NCBI GenBank assembly: GCA_002503705.1
Contig: DASH01000042.1
Span: 25,148-89,147 of the forward strand
Direction of reading: 5' to 3'
Source: Candidatus Woesearchaeota archaeon UBA153
GTDB lineage: Archaea; Nanobdellota; Nanobdellia; Woesearchaeales; UBA525
Length of the DNA stretch: 64,000 nt
The notes under the pieces were generated by a model. The model saw only the letters and a program-made list of their open reading frames with translations, searched no databases and had not been told where the DNA came from. Positions 48,647-56,490 of the stretch are shown in pieces. Both the position numbers and the translations under genes were made by a program. How positions within the stretch are numbered: position 1 is the first letter of the stretch; each line of letters starts with the position of its first letter.

Positions 48647-49681
48647 ATGGGCGTCGCGATCACCGAACTCCTCGAAGGCAAGGAGATATCCATCGAAGAC
48701 TTGCGCGGCAAGATCCTCGCCGTCGACGCGTTCAACATGCTCTACCAGTTCCTCACGACGATCAGGATGCAGGACGGCACGCCGTTGCGCGACAGCAAGG
48801 GCAACGTGACGAGCCACCTCATCGGCCTCTTCTCGAGGACGACGGCGTTGATGGCGGACGGCGTCAAGCTCGCCTTCGTCTTCGACGGGGAGCCGCCAGC
48901 GTTGAAGAAAAAAGAACGGGAACGCCGCGCCGCCGTAAAAGCAGAAGCCCTCCTGCATCTGAAGAGCGCGGAAGCGCGCGAAGACGTCGCGGAGATGAAG
49001 AAATACGCCGGACGCACCGCCACCCTCTCCCCCGAGATGGTCGACGAGGCGAAACAACTCCTGCGCGCGCTCGGCATCCCCGTCCTCCAGGCGCCGAGCG
49101 AAGGAGAAGCGCAAGCGGCGCACGTCTGCGCGAGAGGCGACGCGTACGCCGTCGTTTCGCAGGACGCGGACAGCTTCCTCTTCGGCGCGCCGCGCGTCGT
49201 GAAGAACCTCAACCTTTCGGGCAAGCGGAAGAAGACGAGCGCGCTCGCGTACGAGACCATCCATCCAGAACTCCTGAGCCTCGACGACAGCCTGAAAGCG
49301 CTCAACCTGACGCGCGACCAGCTCATCGTCCTCGCGCTCCTCGTCGGCACCGACTACAATCGGGAAGGCATCCGCGGCATCGGGCCGAAGAAAGCCCTCA
49401 AGCTCTTGGAAGCGCACGGCGCTGACTTTGCCGCGCTCTTCGACGCGGTCTCGTGGAGCGAACACTACCCGGACTTGCCGTGGAAGGTCCTGGTCGAAAC
49501 ATTCAAAAAGATGCCGGTCACGGACGAGTACGCGCTCTCCTGGGCGAAACCGGACGCGGCCGCGTTGCGCGAACTCCTCGTCGTCCAGCACGACTTCAGC
49601 GAGGAACGAGTCGCCGCCGCGCTCGCCAAGCTCGGCGCGAGCGCCGCGGCGCAACAGCGAGGTCTCGGAGAGTTCCTGTAA
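48647..49681 (+). CDS. fen: Flap endonuclease FEN-1
   Basis: Removes 5' flaps in Okazaki fragment maturation and base-excision repair. 344 residues. N-region IEDLRGKILAVDAFNMLYQF with Asp about 27, VFDGEPPALKKKERERR, I-region EGEAQAAHVCARGDAYAVVS with catalytic acids and QDADSFLFG, and GTDYNREGIRGIGPKKALKL (H3TH). The C-terminus QRGLGEFL is a PCNA-binding (PIP) motif. ATG 48647 matches the TATA spacing; an in-frame upstream start is not conserved. Confidence 0.96.
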   Translation: MGVAITELLEGKEISIEDLRGKILAVDAFNMLYQFLTTIRMQDGTPLRDSKGNVTSHLIGLFSRTTALMADGVKLAFVFDGEPPALKKKERERRAAVKAEALLHLKSAEAREDVAEMKKYAGRTATLSPEMVDEAKQLLRALGIPVLQAPSEGEAQAAHVCARGDAYAVVSQDADSFLFGAPRVVKNLNLSGKRKKTSALAYETIHPELLSLDDSLKALNLTRDQLIVLALLVGTDYNREGIRGIGPKKALKLLEAHGADFAALFDAVSWSEHYPDLPWKVLVETFKKMPVTDEYALSWAKPDAAALRELLVVQHDFSEERVAAALAKLGASAAAQQRGLGEFL

Positions 49682-49698
49682 GAACGGTGTCGTACGAA

Positions 49699-50595
49699 AT
49701 GCACTCGTGGATCGTCTTCAGCATCATCTCGGCGCTCCTCGTCGCCGCCACCTCGATTCTCGAGAAGCAGATGCTGCTGGAGAAGCACGCGATGCAGTTC
49801 TCCGCCTCCCTCGCCGTCGTCAACGCGCTCCTCACCGCGCCCTTCCTCTTCTTCGTCGAGTGGGAGCGCATCACGCCCTCCCTCTTCGCCTTCCTCTTCA
49901 TCCTCGCGGTCATCCTCGCGACCGGCTTCTTCTTCACCGCGCGCGGCGTCCGGCACTCGCCCCTCTCCATCTCCGCCCCGCTCATCTCCCTCAAACCAGC
50001 GGTCACGGCGATCATCGCGTTCCTCCTCCTCGGCGAGTCGCTCTCCCTCCTTGCCGTCCTCGGCCTCCTCCTCATCGTCGTCGGCGTCGCGGTGCTCGAA
50101 CACCATCACGGCGTCACCTTCCTCCGCGACCTGCGCGAGATTGCCAGCGCAGTCCACGTCCGCTACCTCGTCGGCGCGCTCCTCCTCTTCGGCGCGTGCA
50201 TGGTGGGCGAGCGCTACCTCTTCGCGCCCCTCGCGTCCGGCGGCCTCGCGTTCCCCGTCCTCCACTACCTCGCCATCGTCAACGTCCTGGCCGCGATCAT
50301 CTCAATGCTCTACCTCGCCTTCTTCCACCACGCGTGGCGCGACCTGAAATCCTGCCTCTCCTCCTCCTGGCTGCCCATCGTCATCATCGGACTCTTGACG
50401 GTCGCGATGCGGCTGAGCCACGGGTTCGCCCTCTCGTTCCCGAACGGCAAGGCGGGCCTCGTCTCGAGCATCAAGTACACGGCGGCGATCTTCATCACGT
50501 TCGTCGGCGGCGAGCTCTTCCACGAAGAGCACGTCTGGCGGCGGCTCGCCGCCTCGGCGTTCATCGTCGTCGGCGTCGTCCTCATCATCCTCTGA
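49699..50595 (+). CDS. EamA-like (DMT superfamily) membrane transporter
   Basis: 298 residues with ten or so helices in two repeats. The first repeat ends with LISLKPAVTAIIAFLLLGES, the second with SSIKYTAAIFITFVGGELFH, the usual EamA signature position. Substrate unknown. ATG 49699 lies 18 nt after the fen stop; GTG 49687 is an alternative. Likely co-transcribed with fen by position only. Confidence 0.85.
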   Translation: MHSWIVFSIISALLVAATSILEKQMLLEKHAMQFSASLAVVNALLTAPFLFFVEWERITPSLFAFLFILAVILATGFFFTARGVRHSPLSISAPLISLKPAVTAIIAFLLLGESLSLLAVLGLLLIVVGVAVLEHHHGVTFLRDLREIASAVHVRYLVGALLLFGACMVGERYLFAPLASGGLAFPVLHYLAIVNVLAAIISMLYLAFFHHAWRDLKSCLSSSWLPIVIIGLLTVAMRLSHGFALSFPNGKAGLVSSIKYTAAIFITFVGGELFHEEHVWRRLAASAFIVVGVVLIIL

Positions 50596-50606
50596 GACGA
50601 CAGGCA

Positions 50607-50617
50607 ACTTTTTAACT
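50607..50617 (+). promoter_or_regulatory. TATA box of trm5
   Basis: AACTTTTTAAC, about 28 nt before the ATG at 50641. Confidence 0.55.
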
Positions 50618-50640
50618 TCCGTCATTTCCCTCTCGTCGTC

Positions 50641-51663
50641 ATGGTCCTGTGCGCGAAAGCGAAACTCTCGGATGCGCAACGCGTGAAGCGCGAGCTCGTC
50701 GAGCACCACGCCGGCTTGGATGGTTGGCGCTCCGTGAAGGACGCGACGCACATCTACTATCCTGTCGCGAAGAAGTTCCCGACGGCACACGCGACGTTCG
50801 TCGAGCATGACGCGCGTGCGGTCCCGAACAAAGGCGACTTGAAAGAGCGGTTGCGCGGCGCGTTGACCGACGAGGAGCTTTCACGGCTCGCGAAGAGCTA
50901 CGACCTCGTCGGCACGATCGCCATCATCGAGATTGACCCGTCGCTCGAGGCGAAAGAGCGCGTCATCGCGGCAGCAGTCCTCGAGAAGAACCCTGCCGTG
51001 ACGACGGTGGTGAAGAAAGGCGGCGGCCACGAGGGCGAACTGCGCTTGCAGCGCACCGTCTTCCTCGCGGGCGAGGAGACGCGCGAGACGATCGTGACGG
51101 AGAACGGCGTCAGGCTGCGGGTCAACGTCGACGAGGTGTACTATTCCGTCCGGACCGCGTCGGAACGGTTGCGCGTCGCCGAGCAGGTGCGCGCGGGCGA
51201 GCGCGTCCTCGTCATGTTCTCGGGCGTCGCGCCGTACTGCGTCGTCATCGCGAAGCGGACGAAGGCCGCCGAGGTCGTCGGCATCGAGTTGAATGAAAAA
51301 GGCCACGCGCTCGGCGTCGAGAACGTCCGGCTGAACAAGCTGAAGAACGTCGTGCTCATCAACGATGACGTCCGGCACGCCGCGCCCGTCCTCGCGGAAC
51401 GAGGAATTTCATTCGACAGGATTGTCATGCCCTTGCCGCACACCGGCAGCGACTTCCTCGATGAGGCGTTCGCCGTGTCGCATCCCGGGACGATGATTCA
51501 TTTGTACGACTTCGAGAAGGAAGGCGAGTTCGACCAGGCGGCCGCGAAGGCCGAGGCCGGCGCCCAGCGGAACAAACGTCAGATTAAAATCTTGCGCGTC
51601 GTCGCGTGCGGCCAGCACTCCCCGCGGCTCTACCGCGTCTGCGCGGACTTCGAAGTCCTGTGA
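50641..51663 (+). CDS. trm5: tRNA (guanine37-N1) methyltransferase Trm5
   Basis: Modifies G37 next to the anticodon to prevent frameshifting. 340 residues: an N-terminal D1-like part, THUMP-like middle, and a Rossmann core (VRAGERVLVMFSGVAPYCVV, EVVGIELNEKGHALGVENVR). The catalytic segment reads IVMPLPHTGSDFLDEAF, close to the family motif NLP. NKLKNVVLINDDVR is the adenosine-binding strand. The 3' end overlaps the convergent gene by 34 bp. Confidence 0.9.
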   Translation: MVLCAKAKLSDAQRVKRELVEHHAGLDGWRSVKDATHIYYPVAKKFPTAHATFVEHDARAVPNKGDLKERLRGALTDEELSRLAKSYDLVGTIAIIEIDPSLEAKERVIAAAVLEKNPAVTTVVKKGGGHEGELRLQRTVFLAGEETRETIVTENGVRLRVNVDEVYYSVRTASERLRVAEQVRAGERVLVMFSGVAPYCVVIAKRTKAAEVVGIELNEKGHALGVENVRLNKLKNVVLINDDVRHAAPVLAERGISFDRIVMPLPHTGSDFLDEAFAVSHPGTMIHLYDFEKEGEFDQAAAKAEAGAQRNKRQIKILRVVACGQHSPRLYRVCADFEVL

Positions 51664-52349
51664 GAGTTCTCTTCGCCCTCGTCCTCGCGTTGCCACCGCG
51701 AGAGCTCCTTCTTCGCCGCCTCAATGTCTCTCTTCGAGTACTTGCCGCTCTTCACGAACGCGTCGTACTCTTCCCGAGAGACCTTGCCGTCCTTGAGCAT
51801 CTTGCGTAGCTCGCGCTTCGCCTCGTCGGAGATCTGCAGCGACTCGACCTTCCCCGTACGGACTTCGCGGAGGTACTTCTCAATCTTCCGCTGCAAGAAA
51901 TCAAGATTCGCTTCGTCCAGGTGGCCTTTTGCGTACTCCTGTTCGAGTTTCTTCTGCAGCAAGAGAAGTTTCGCTTCGCTCTTCGACGGCGCGTCGTCGT
52001 ACTCGGCGTGCGCGTCGTTAATCTCCTTCAAGTACCCGCCGACCTTGTTGCGTCGGCGATGGTTGAGCCACCAGCCGACTACGGCGCCGAGGATTGCGAT
52101 GATGCCGATAATCGCGCCAACCATGTCCCAATTCGTGTCGCTCGACGTCCCTCCCGATCCCGTGTTGTTGATGACGATCGGCGTCACGCCGATCGGCGTC
52201 GGAAAAGTTTCCGTTCCGGCGTTCGTCTCCGGCTTCTCTTTTCCCGGTGGCGTCGTCGGCTTCGCCGCGAGCGTGAACGCGAGGACGAGAAGCATGATGG
52301 CGAGAAGAGCGAGGAGTGTGACGATACGGCGGACTGTTTTGCGCGTCAT
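51630..52349 (-). CDS. Membrane-anchored protein with SHOCT-like coiled C-terminus
   Basis: 239 residues. Signal/anchor at 1-29 (IVTLLALLAIMLLVLAFTLA), Thr/Pro spacer, second helix (about 75-97; MVGAIIGIIAILGAVVGWWL), then a long charged helical region. KMLKDGKVSREEYDAF near the C-terminus resembles SHOCT oligomerisation motifs. ATG 52349 is supported by GGGAGGC directly upstream and an ATTTTAAATC box on the minus strand (52371-52380). Earlier in-frame codons run through the intergenic repeats. Function unknown. Confidence 0.75.
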   Translation of the reverse strand: MTRKTVRRIVTLLALLAIMLLVLAFTLAAKPTTPPGKEKPETNAGTETFPTPIGVTPIVINNTGSGGTSSDTNWDMVGAIIGIIAILGAVVGWWLNHRRRNKVGGYLKEINDAHAEYDDAPSKSEAKLLLLQKKLEQEYAKGHLDEANLDFLQRKIEKYLREVRTGKVESLQISDEAKRELRKMLKDGKVSREEYDAFVKSGKYSKRDIEAAKKELSRWQREDEGEENSHRTSKSAQTR

Positions 52350-52798
52350 GCCTCCCTTCAAGAATTCGCGATTTAAAATTGTTCTGGAAAAGGCGACGTT
52401 CCGGGGCCGAACCCCGCATCCCGCGGACTGAACGCTCGCGCTCTGAACCCCGTCGTGGCCGTTCCCCGCGTTCTGTATCCTGTTCGTTCCGCTCCCCGCG
52501 TTCCGAACCCAGTAGGTAAGTCGCCCCGCTCGGCAGTTACTCCACCAGCCATCATCCCCGAAGGGCGTGGCTCGGGTGTTCACCTCCTCATCGCGGGGCG
52601 AAGTTGCGGAACGCGAAAGCCTATAAAAAACTACTTGCCCCTCTGCGGCGTCACTCTCGGTGAGCCGCTCTCCGTTTTTCCTCTTCGCTCCTCGTTTTTC
52701 CTCACTCCCTTGTTTTTCCTCGCCACCCCCTTTTTCCCGTCGTTTTCGACTAAAGATTTATATACCTCCGGTCCGTTTCTCTGGCCTCTTCCGAGGGT
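52350..52798. other. 449-bp intergenic region with short repeats
   Basis: Contains the promoter of the gene at 52349, GC-rich short direct repeats (forms of CCCCGCGTTC, about 52405-52505), a run of TTTTTCCTC units (four, about 52674-52735) that would act as T-rich terminators on the plus strand, and the PAN promoter at 52753-52766. No gene is evident. Confidence 0.4.
52753..52766 (+). promoter_or_regulatory. TATA box of pan
   Basis: AAGATTTATATACC, about 36 nt before the ATG at 52799. Confidence 0.6.
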
Positions 52799-53956
52799 AT
52801 GATGGTGAAAGAGGAGCTCGATAAGGCGGTCTATTCCTACAGTTCGACAAGCGAGAGCAACGAGCTGGAGGAGGAGAACAAGCTCTTGCGCGAGACCGTC
52901 GACCAGTTGCGCAACGAGGTCGAGAAGTTCAAACGGCCCGCCTTGCTCGTCGCGGAGGTCGGCGACGTCGTCTGGAAGCACGAGCGCCGTTACATCGTCA
53001 TCAAGGTGCCGAACGGGAACATGTTCTACGTCGAAGTCGCGGATGGCATCGGCGACTTGGTGCCGGGCGAGAGCGTCCTCGTCGAGCAGAAGAACCTGAC
53101 GGTCGTCGAGAAAGTCTCGAGCACGAAGCGCTTCCCCGTCGAGCAGTTCGTCATCCTCGAGAAACCGACGGTCACGTGGCAGGAAGTCGGCGGCTTGCAG
53201 CAGCAGATCGAGGAGTTGAAAGAGGTCATCGAGTTGCCGCTCAAGAGTCCTGAGTTGTTCAAGAAGGTCGGCATCACGCCGCCGAAAGGGATCTTGCTGT
53301 ACGGCCCTCCCGGTACGGGGAAGACGCTGCTCGCGAAAGCGGTCGCGCACAGCACGAACAGCACGTTCATCGAAGTCGTCGGCTCGGAGTTGGTGCAGAA
53401 GTTCATCGGCGAGGGCGCGAAGCTCGTCAAGGAGATCTTCCAGCTCGCGCGCGACAAGGCGCCGTCCATCATCTTCATCGACGAGCTCGACGCGCTCGCG
53501 TCGAAACGCGTCGACATGGGCACTTCGGGAGAGCGCGAGGTGCAGCGCACGTTCATGCAGTTGCTCGCGGAGATTGACGGCTTCAAGAGTCTCGGCAACG
53601 TCAAGCTCATCGGGTGTACCAATCGTCGGGACATTCTCGACGAGGCGGTCATCCGTCCGGGACGCTTGGACCGTCTGATTGAGGTGCCGCACCCGTCGAA
53701 GGAGGGCTTGCGGGAGATCTTCAAGATCCACACGCGTACCATGAAATTGGAGCGGAAGGCGGACACGGAGAAGATTCTCGACAAGATGGTGAACTTCAGC
53801 GGCGCGGAGGTCAAGGCGGCGGTGACTGAAGCCGGTTATTTCGCCATCCGCGCGAACCGCACCATCGTCAAAGAGTCGGATTTCTTCAAGGCGATCGTCA
53901 AGGTGCGTCGTTCGGAAGAGAATGAAGGCAAGGACTACATCGGGATGTTCGGGTAG
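52799..53956 (+). CDS. pan: Proteasome-activating nucleotidase PAN
   Basis: AAA ATPase ring that unfolds proteins for the 20S proteasome. 385 residues: N-terminal coiled coil (ELEEENKLLRETVDQLRNEV), OB domain, Walker A GPPGTGKTLLAKAVAHS (about 170), Walker B IIFIDELDAL, arginine-finger region IRPGRLDRLIEV. The C-terminal HbYX gate-opening motif normally ends Hb-Tyr-X; here the last residues are MFG, with Phe for Tyr. ATG 52799 or 52802. Upstream a strong TATA box. Confidence 0.95.
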   Translation: MMVKEELDKAVYSYSSTSESNELEEENKLLRETVDQLRNEVEKFKRPALLVAEVGDVVWKHERRYIVIKVPNGNMFYVEVADGIGDLVPGESVLVEQKNLTVVEKVSSTKRFPVEQFVILEKPTVTWQEVGGLQQQIEELKEVIELPLKSPELFKKVGITPPKGILLYGPPGTGKTLLAKAVAHSTNSTFIEVVGSELVQKFIGEGAKLVKEIFQLARDKAPSIIFIDELDALASKRVDMGTSGEREVQRTFMQLLAEIDGFKSLGNVKLIGCTNRRDILDEAVIRPGRLDRLIEVPHPSKEGLREIFKIHTRTMKLERKADTEKILDKMVNFSGAEVKAAVTEAGYFAIRANRTIVKESDFFKAIVKVRRSEENEGKDYIGMFG

Positions 53957-53987
53957 AACGCTCTTTCTCTCGTCTTCGGAACGAAAA

Positions 53988-54000
53988 GATTTAAATATCC
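53988..54000 (+). promoter_or_regulatory. TATA-like box of the PRC-barrel gene
   Basis: AGATTTAAATATC, about 50 nt before the ATG at 54044. Confidence 0.5.
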
Positions 54001-54043
54001 GGCCTGCGTCGGCTCCGTTATCAAAATCGCGTGGTGATTCATC

Positions 54044-54307
54044 ATGGGTGAAGAGGAGAAGAAGCTCTCGCGTCAAATCATCGGGAAGACCGTCGTGAGC
54101 AAGACGGGCAAGCGCTTCGGCGAGGTCGGCGATGTCATCTTCGAGACGAGCAGCGGCGAGTTGATCCACATCGTCTTGCGCAACCCGACGCCGTACACGG
54201 AGAAGCTCGACCTGGAACGCTCCAAGGACGGCGAGCAGTTGATCCCGTTCTCGGCTGTCATGGCGATGGGCGACTTCCTCGTCGTGGCTGAAGAGGATAT
54301 CGTGTAA
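54044..54307 (+). CDS. PRC-barrel domain protein
   Basis: 87 residues. RQIIGKTVVSKTGKRFGEVG and EQLIPFSAVMAMGDFLVVAE are the two halves of a PRC-barrel, a small beta domain found in rRNA-maturation and cell-division proteins. Free-standing archaeal versions are common and unassigned. Follows PAN by 87 nt with its own promoter. Confidence 0.8.
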   Translation: MGEEEKKLSRQIIGKTVVSKTGKRFGEVGDVIFETSSGELIHIVLRNPTPYTEKLDLERSKDGEQLIPFSAVMAMGDFLVVAEEDIV

Positions 54308-54313
54308 AAGTTC

Positions 54314-54321
54314 TTTTTTTT
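54314..54321 (+). terminator. T-rich terminator after the PRC-barrel gene
   Basis: Eight T in a row 7 nt after the stop codon. Confidence 0.55.
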
Positions 54322-54370
54322 GGAAATAATATTTTCTATATAGAACATATTTCTCTTCGACGGAAACGAA

Positions 54371-54383
54371 AGCTTTAAATATG
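54371..54383 (+). promoter_or_regulatory. TATA box of the secreted Tyr/Gly-rich protein gene
   Basis: AGCTTTAAATATG about 46 nt before the ATG at 54428. Confidence 0.5.
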
Positions 54384-54427
54384 ATATAATCACTACCCGG
54401 TAATAACATAATTGCGGGGTACTCCTC

Positions 54428-54796
54428 ATGAAGAAATTCCTCCTGTGCGCAATGCTCGTGCTCGCCGCGCTCATCGCGCTCCCGAGCGTCCTCTCGTACG
54501 GCTACTACGGCTACGCCTACCCGAACCAGCAATACTGGAACGCCGAGACGCGCATGGGCGCGTACGGCAGCTCGTTCGGCTACGCGCAAGGCATGTACGA
54601 CTACGTCAGTCCCCCGATCGCGCTCACCGGCCTCGGCCACCAATACTCCGTGAGCAATGTCCGCGACGCGGTCTACCCGCAATACCCGGTCACGCACTTC
54701 TCGAACGCCTACCGGCCGTATTACGGCTACCCGTACCGCAGCTACGGCAACCCCGCGTGGGAAGCCTACCGCTGGGGCACGTGGAACGCGCGCTGA
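54428..54796 (+). CDS. Secreted Tyr/Gly/Pro-rich small protein
   Basis: 122 residues. KKFLLCAMLVLAALIALPSV is a signal peptide; the mature part is rich in Tyr, Gly, Asn and Pro (YGYYGYAYPNQQYWN, YRPYYGYPYRSYG), the sort of low-complexity sequence seen in surface or matrix proteins. No homologue known to me. It has its own promoter and a T-rich terminator follows. Confidence 0.7.
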   Translation: MKKFLLCAMLVLAALIALPSVLSYGYYGYAYPNQQYWNAETRMGAYGSSFGYAQGMYDYVSPPIALTGLGHQYSVSNVRDAVYPQYPVTHFSNAYRPYYGYPYRSYGNPAWEAYRWGTWNAR

Positions 54797-54861
54797 GACG
54801 TGAACGAAAATTTTTTCTTTACTCTCCTCTTCACTCTCCTTCAACCCGACAGTGAAAGCTC

Positions 54862-55353
54862 ATGAACGACCACCCAGCAACGGAATCGCCGATTCGATGG
54901 TATGACGTGAACGGGTTTGTCAAGACCGGTATCTTCTCTGCATCCGGGCTCTCCGTCATCCAACTCTACCTCGACCCGAAAGGAACAGCGCGGCCGTTCC
55001 TCGGCATCGGGATGGGCGCGTTGAAGAACGGCTTCCTGCTTGAGCAGATGCTCAACGACCCCTTCCTCAACCCAGCACGGCAACGTCCCGAGATGCTCCG
55101 CTTTCGTGACGGCCACACGCACCCGAGTCGTTTCGGCTCGTGGTACTACGCGCCCGGCATGGGCACGATAACGATTCTCGGCGAGAAGATACAGAAAATA
55201 CTCTTGAACGGTGAGAGTCTCGACTACGCGGCTGGCATCGACGCCCAACACCTCGAGAAGCTCTCCTGCTTCTTACCGGGGTACGAGGTCAGTCGTCCTC
55301 GAGACACGCTGACGCTCTTCCTCGTCCCGAAACCGCGCGCTCTCGAGCGATGA
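54862..55353 (+). CDS. Unknown soluble protein
   Basis: 163 residues. IRWYDVNGFVKTGIFSASGL and RFRDGHTHPSRFGSWYYAPG with a Gly-Met-Gly-Thr turn; the latter HTHPS motif recalls metal-binding loops, but the fold is not identified. It lies between the secreted protein and the convergent RFC gene. ATG 54862 has no clear SD. Confidence 0.6.
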   Translation: MNDHPATESPIRWYDVNGFVKTGIFSASGLSVIQLYLDPKGTARPFLGIGMGALKNGFLLEQMLNDPFLNPARQRPEMLRFRDGHTHPSRFGSWYYAPGMGTITILGEKIQKILLNGESLDYAAGIDAQHLEKLSCFLPGYEVSRPRDTLTLFLVPKPRALER

Positions 55354-55433
55354 TCGTTCGTGACCTCTTCAGGCGAAGCGCGGCCAGCGTTTCCACGCGC
55401 TTGGTCCTCGCGCGACAGCGTCTTCAGAATTGC

Positions 55434-56399
55434 TCATCGTTGCAACGTCAGCGTGAAGCTCGCGAGCAACGCTTCCAGTTGGAGGTACTCGTCAGCGCCT
55501 TCCACCATGCGGAACTCCGCTTCGCCGCACGACTTCACCAGTTCGAGCTTCTTGCGGTCGTCGACGCCGGACAATTGCCAGCACGCGGCTTGCAACTGCT
55601 TGATGATGTCCGTGCCGCTCAAGCCGTACTCGAGCATGACGGTGAGCAGGATTTTCTTCGCGCCGGGGAAGTCTCCCTGCTTCGCGTGCTCCAAGAGCTG
55701 CGCGACCTCTTTCGGCTTCGCGTAGCTCGCGATGGAGTAGACGACGTCTTCCGTGATCTTCTTCTCTAAAGCTGCGCACGCTTGCAGCAGGTTCTCGACG
55801 CGGCGCACGTCGCCGTTGCTGACGAGGAATAACGCTTCTTCCGCTTTCGCGTCCACGTGGAGGCCTTCGTCTTTCGCGATCTTCTCGATGATGTGCGCGA
55901 TCTCCTCGCGCGCCAACGGCTTGAACCGGAAGACGGTGCATCTGCTCTGGATCGGGTCGATGATCTTGCTGCTGTAGTTGCAGCTGAGGATGAAACGACA
56001 GGTTTGCGTGTAGTTCTCCATCGTGCGGCGCAACGCTTGCTGCGCCTCTTTCGTTAAGGCGTCGCACTCGTCGAGGTAGATGATCTTGAACGGCACGTCG
56101 CCGATCGCTCTCGTGCGCGCGAAGTCCTTGACTTTGTTCCTGACGACGTCGATGCCGCGCTCGTCGCTCGCGTTCAGCTCTAAGAAGTTGCCGCGCCACT
56201 CGTCGCCGTACATCTGCCGCGCGATGACGAGGCTCAACGTTGTCTTGCCGATGCCCGCCGGGCCCGCGAACAAGAGGTGGGGCATGTTGCCTTGCTTGAC
56301 GAACGCCTCGACCTTCGAGACGACGTCCTTCTGCCCTTTGACCTCCTTGAACGTCTTCGGCCGGTACTTCTCAGTCCAGATGCTGCTCTCCCCGATCAT
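55434..56399 (-). CDS. rfcS: Replication factor C small subunit
   Basis: Clamp-loader subunit that opens PCNA. 321 residues: IWTEKYRPKTFKEVKGQKDV, Walker A FAGPAGIGKTTLSLVIARQM, Walker B IIYLDECDALTKEAQQALRR, and FILSCNYSSKIIDPIQSRCT. ATG 56399 with TATA box TTTTTAAACC (56421-56430, minus strand). Confidence 0.96.
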   Translation of the reverse strand: MIGESSIWTEKYRPKTFKEVKGQKDVVSKVEAFVKQGNMPHLLFAGPAGIGKTTLSLVIARQMYGDEWRGNFLELNASDERGIDVVRNKVKDFARTRAIGDVPFKIIYLDECDALTKEAQQALRRTMENYTQTCRFILSCNYSSKIIDPIQSRCTVFRFKPLAREEIAHIIEKIAKDEGLHVDAKAEEALFLVSNGDVRRVENLLQACAALEKKITEDVVYSIASYAKPKEVAQLLEHAKQGDFPGAKKILLTVMLEYGLSGTDIIKQLQAACWQLSGVDDRKKLELVKSCGEAEFRMVEGADEYLQLEALLASFTLTLQR

Positions 56400-56420
56400 G
56401 GTTTCCCGGAATCGGCGAGA

Positions 56421-56430
56421 GGTTTAAAAA
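56421..56430 (-). promoter_or_regulatory. TATA box of rfcS
   Basis: Forward GGTTTAAAAA, read on the minus strand as TTTTTAAACC, about 26 nt before the ATG at 56399. Confidence 0.6.
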
Positions 56431-56490
56431 ATGGATGGTGGACGTCCATCACATTCACGAGTCTCATTCGTGAGTTTCGCATCGCGTGGT

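Noticed and set aside
49453..49698. Upstream extension of the EamA-like protein
   Set aside because: It overlaps the end of fen in another frame and is Arg-rich without a membrane segment; the helices begin after ATG 49699.
52631..54844. 737-codon minus-strand open frame
   Set aside because: Antisense to PAN and the PRC-barrel gene; product is charged low-complexity sequence.
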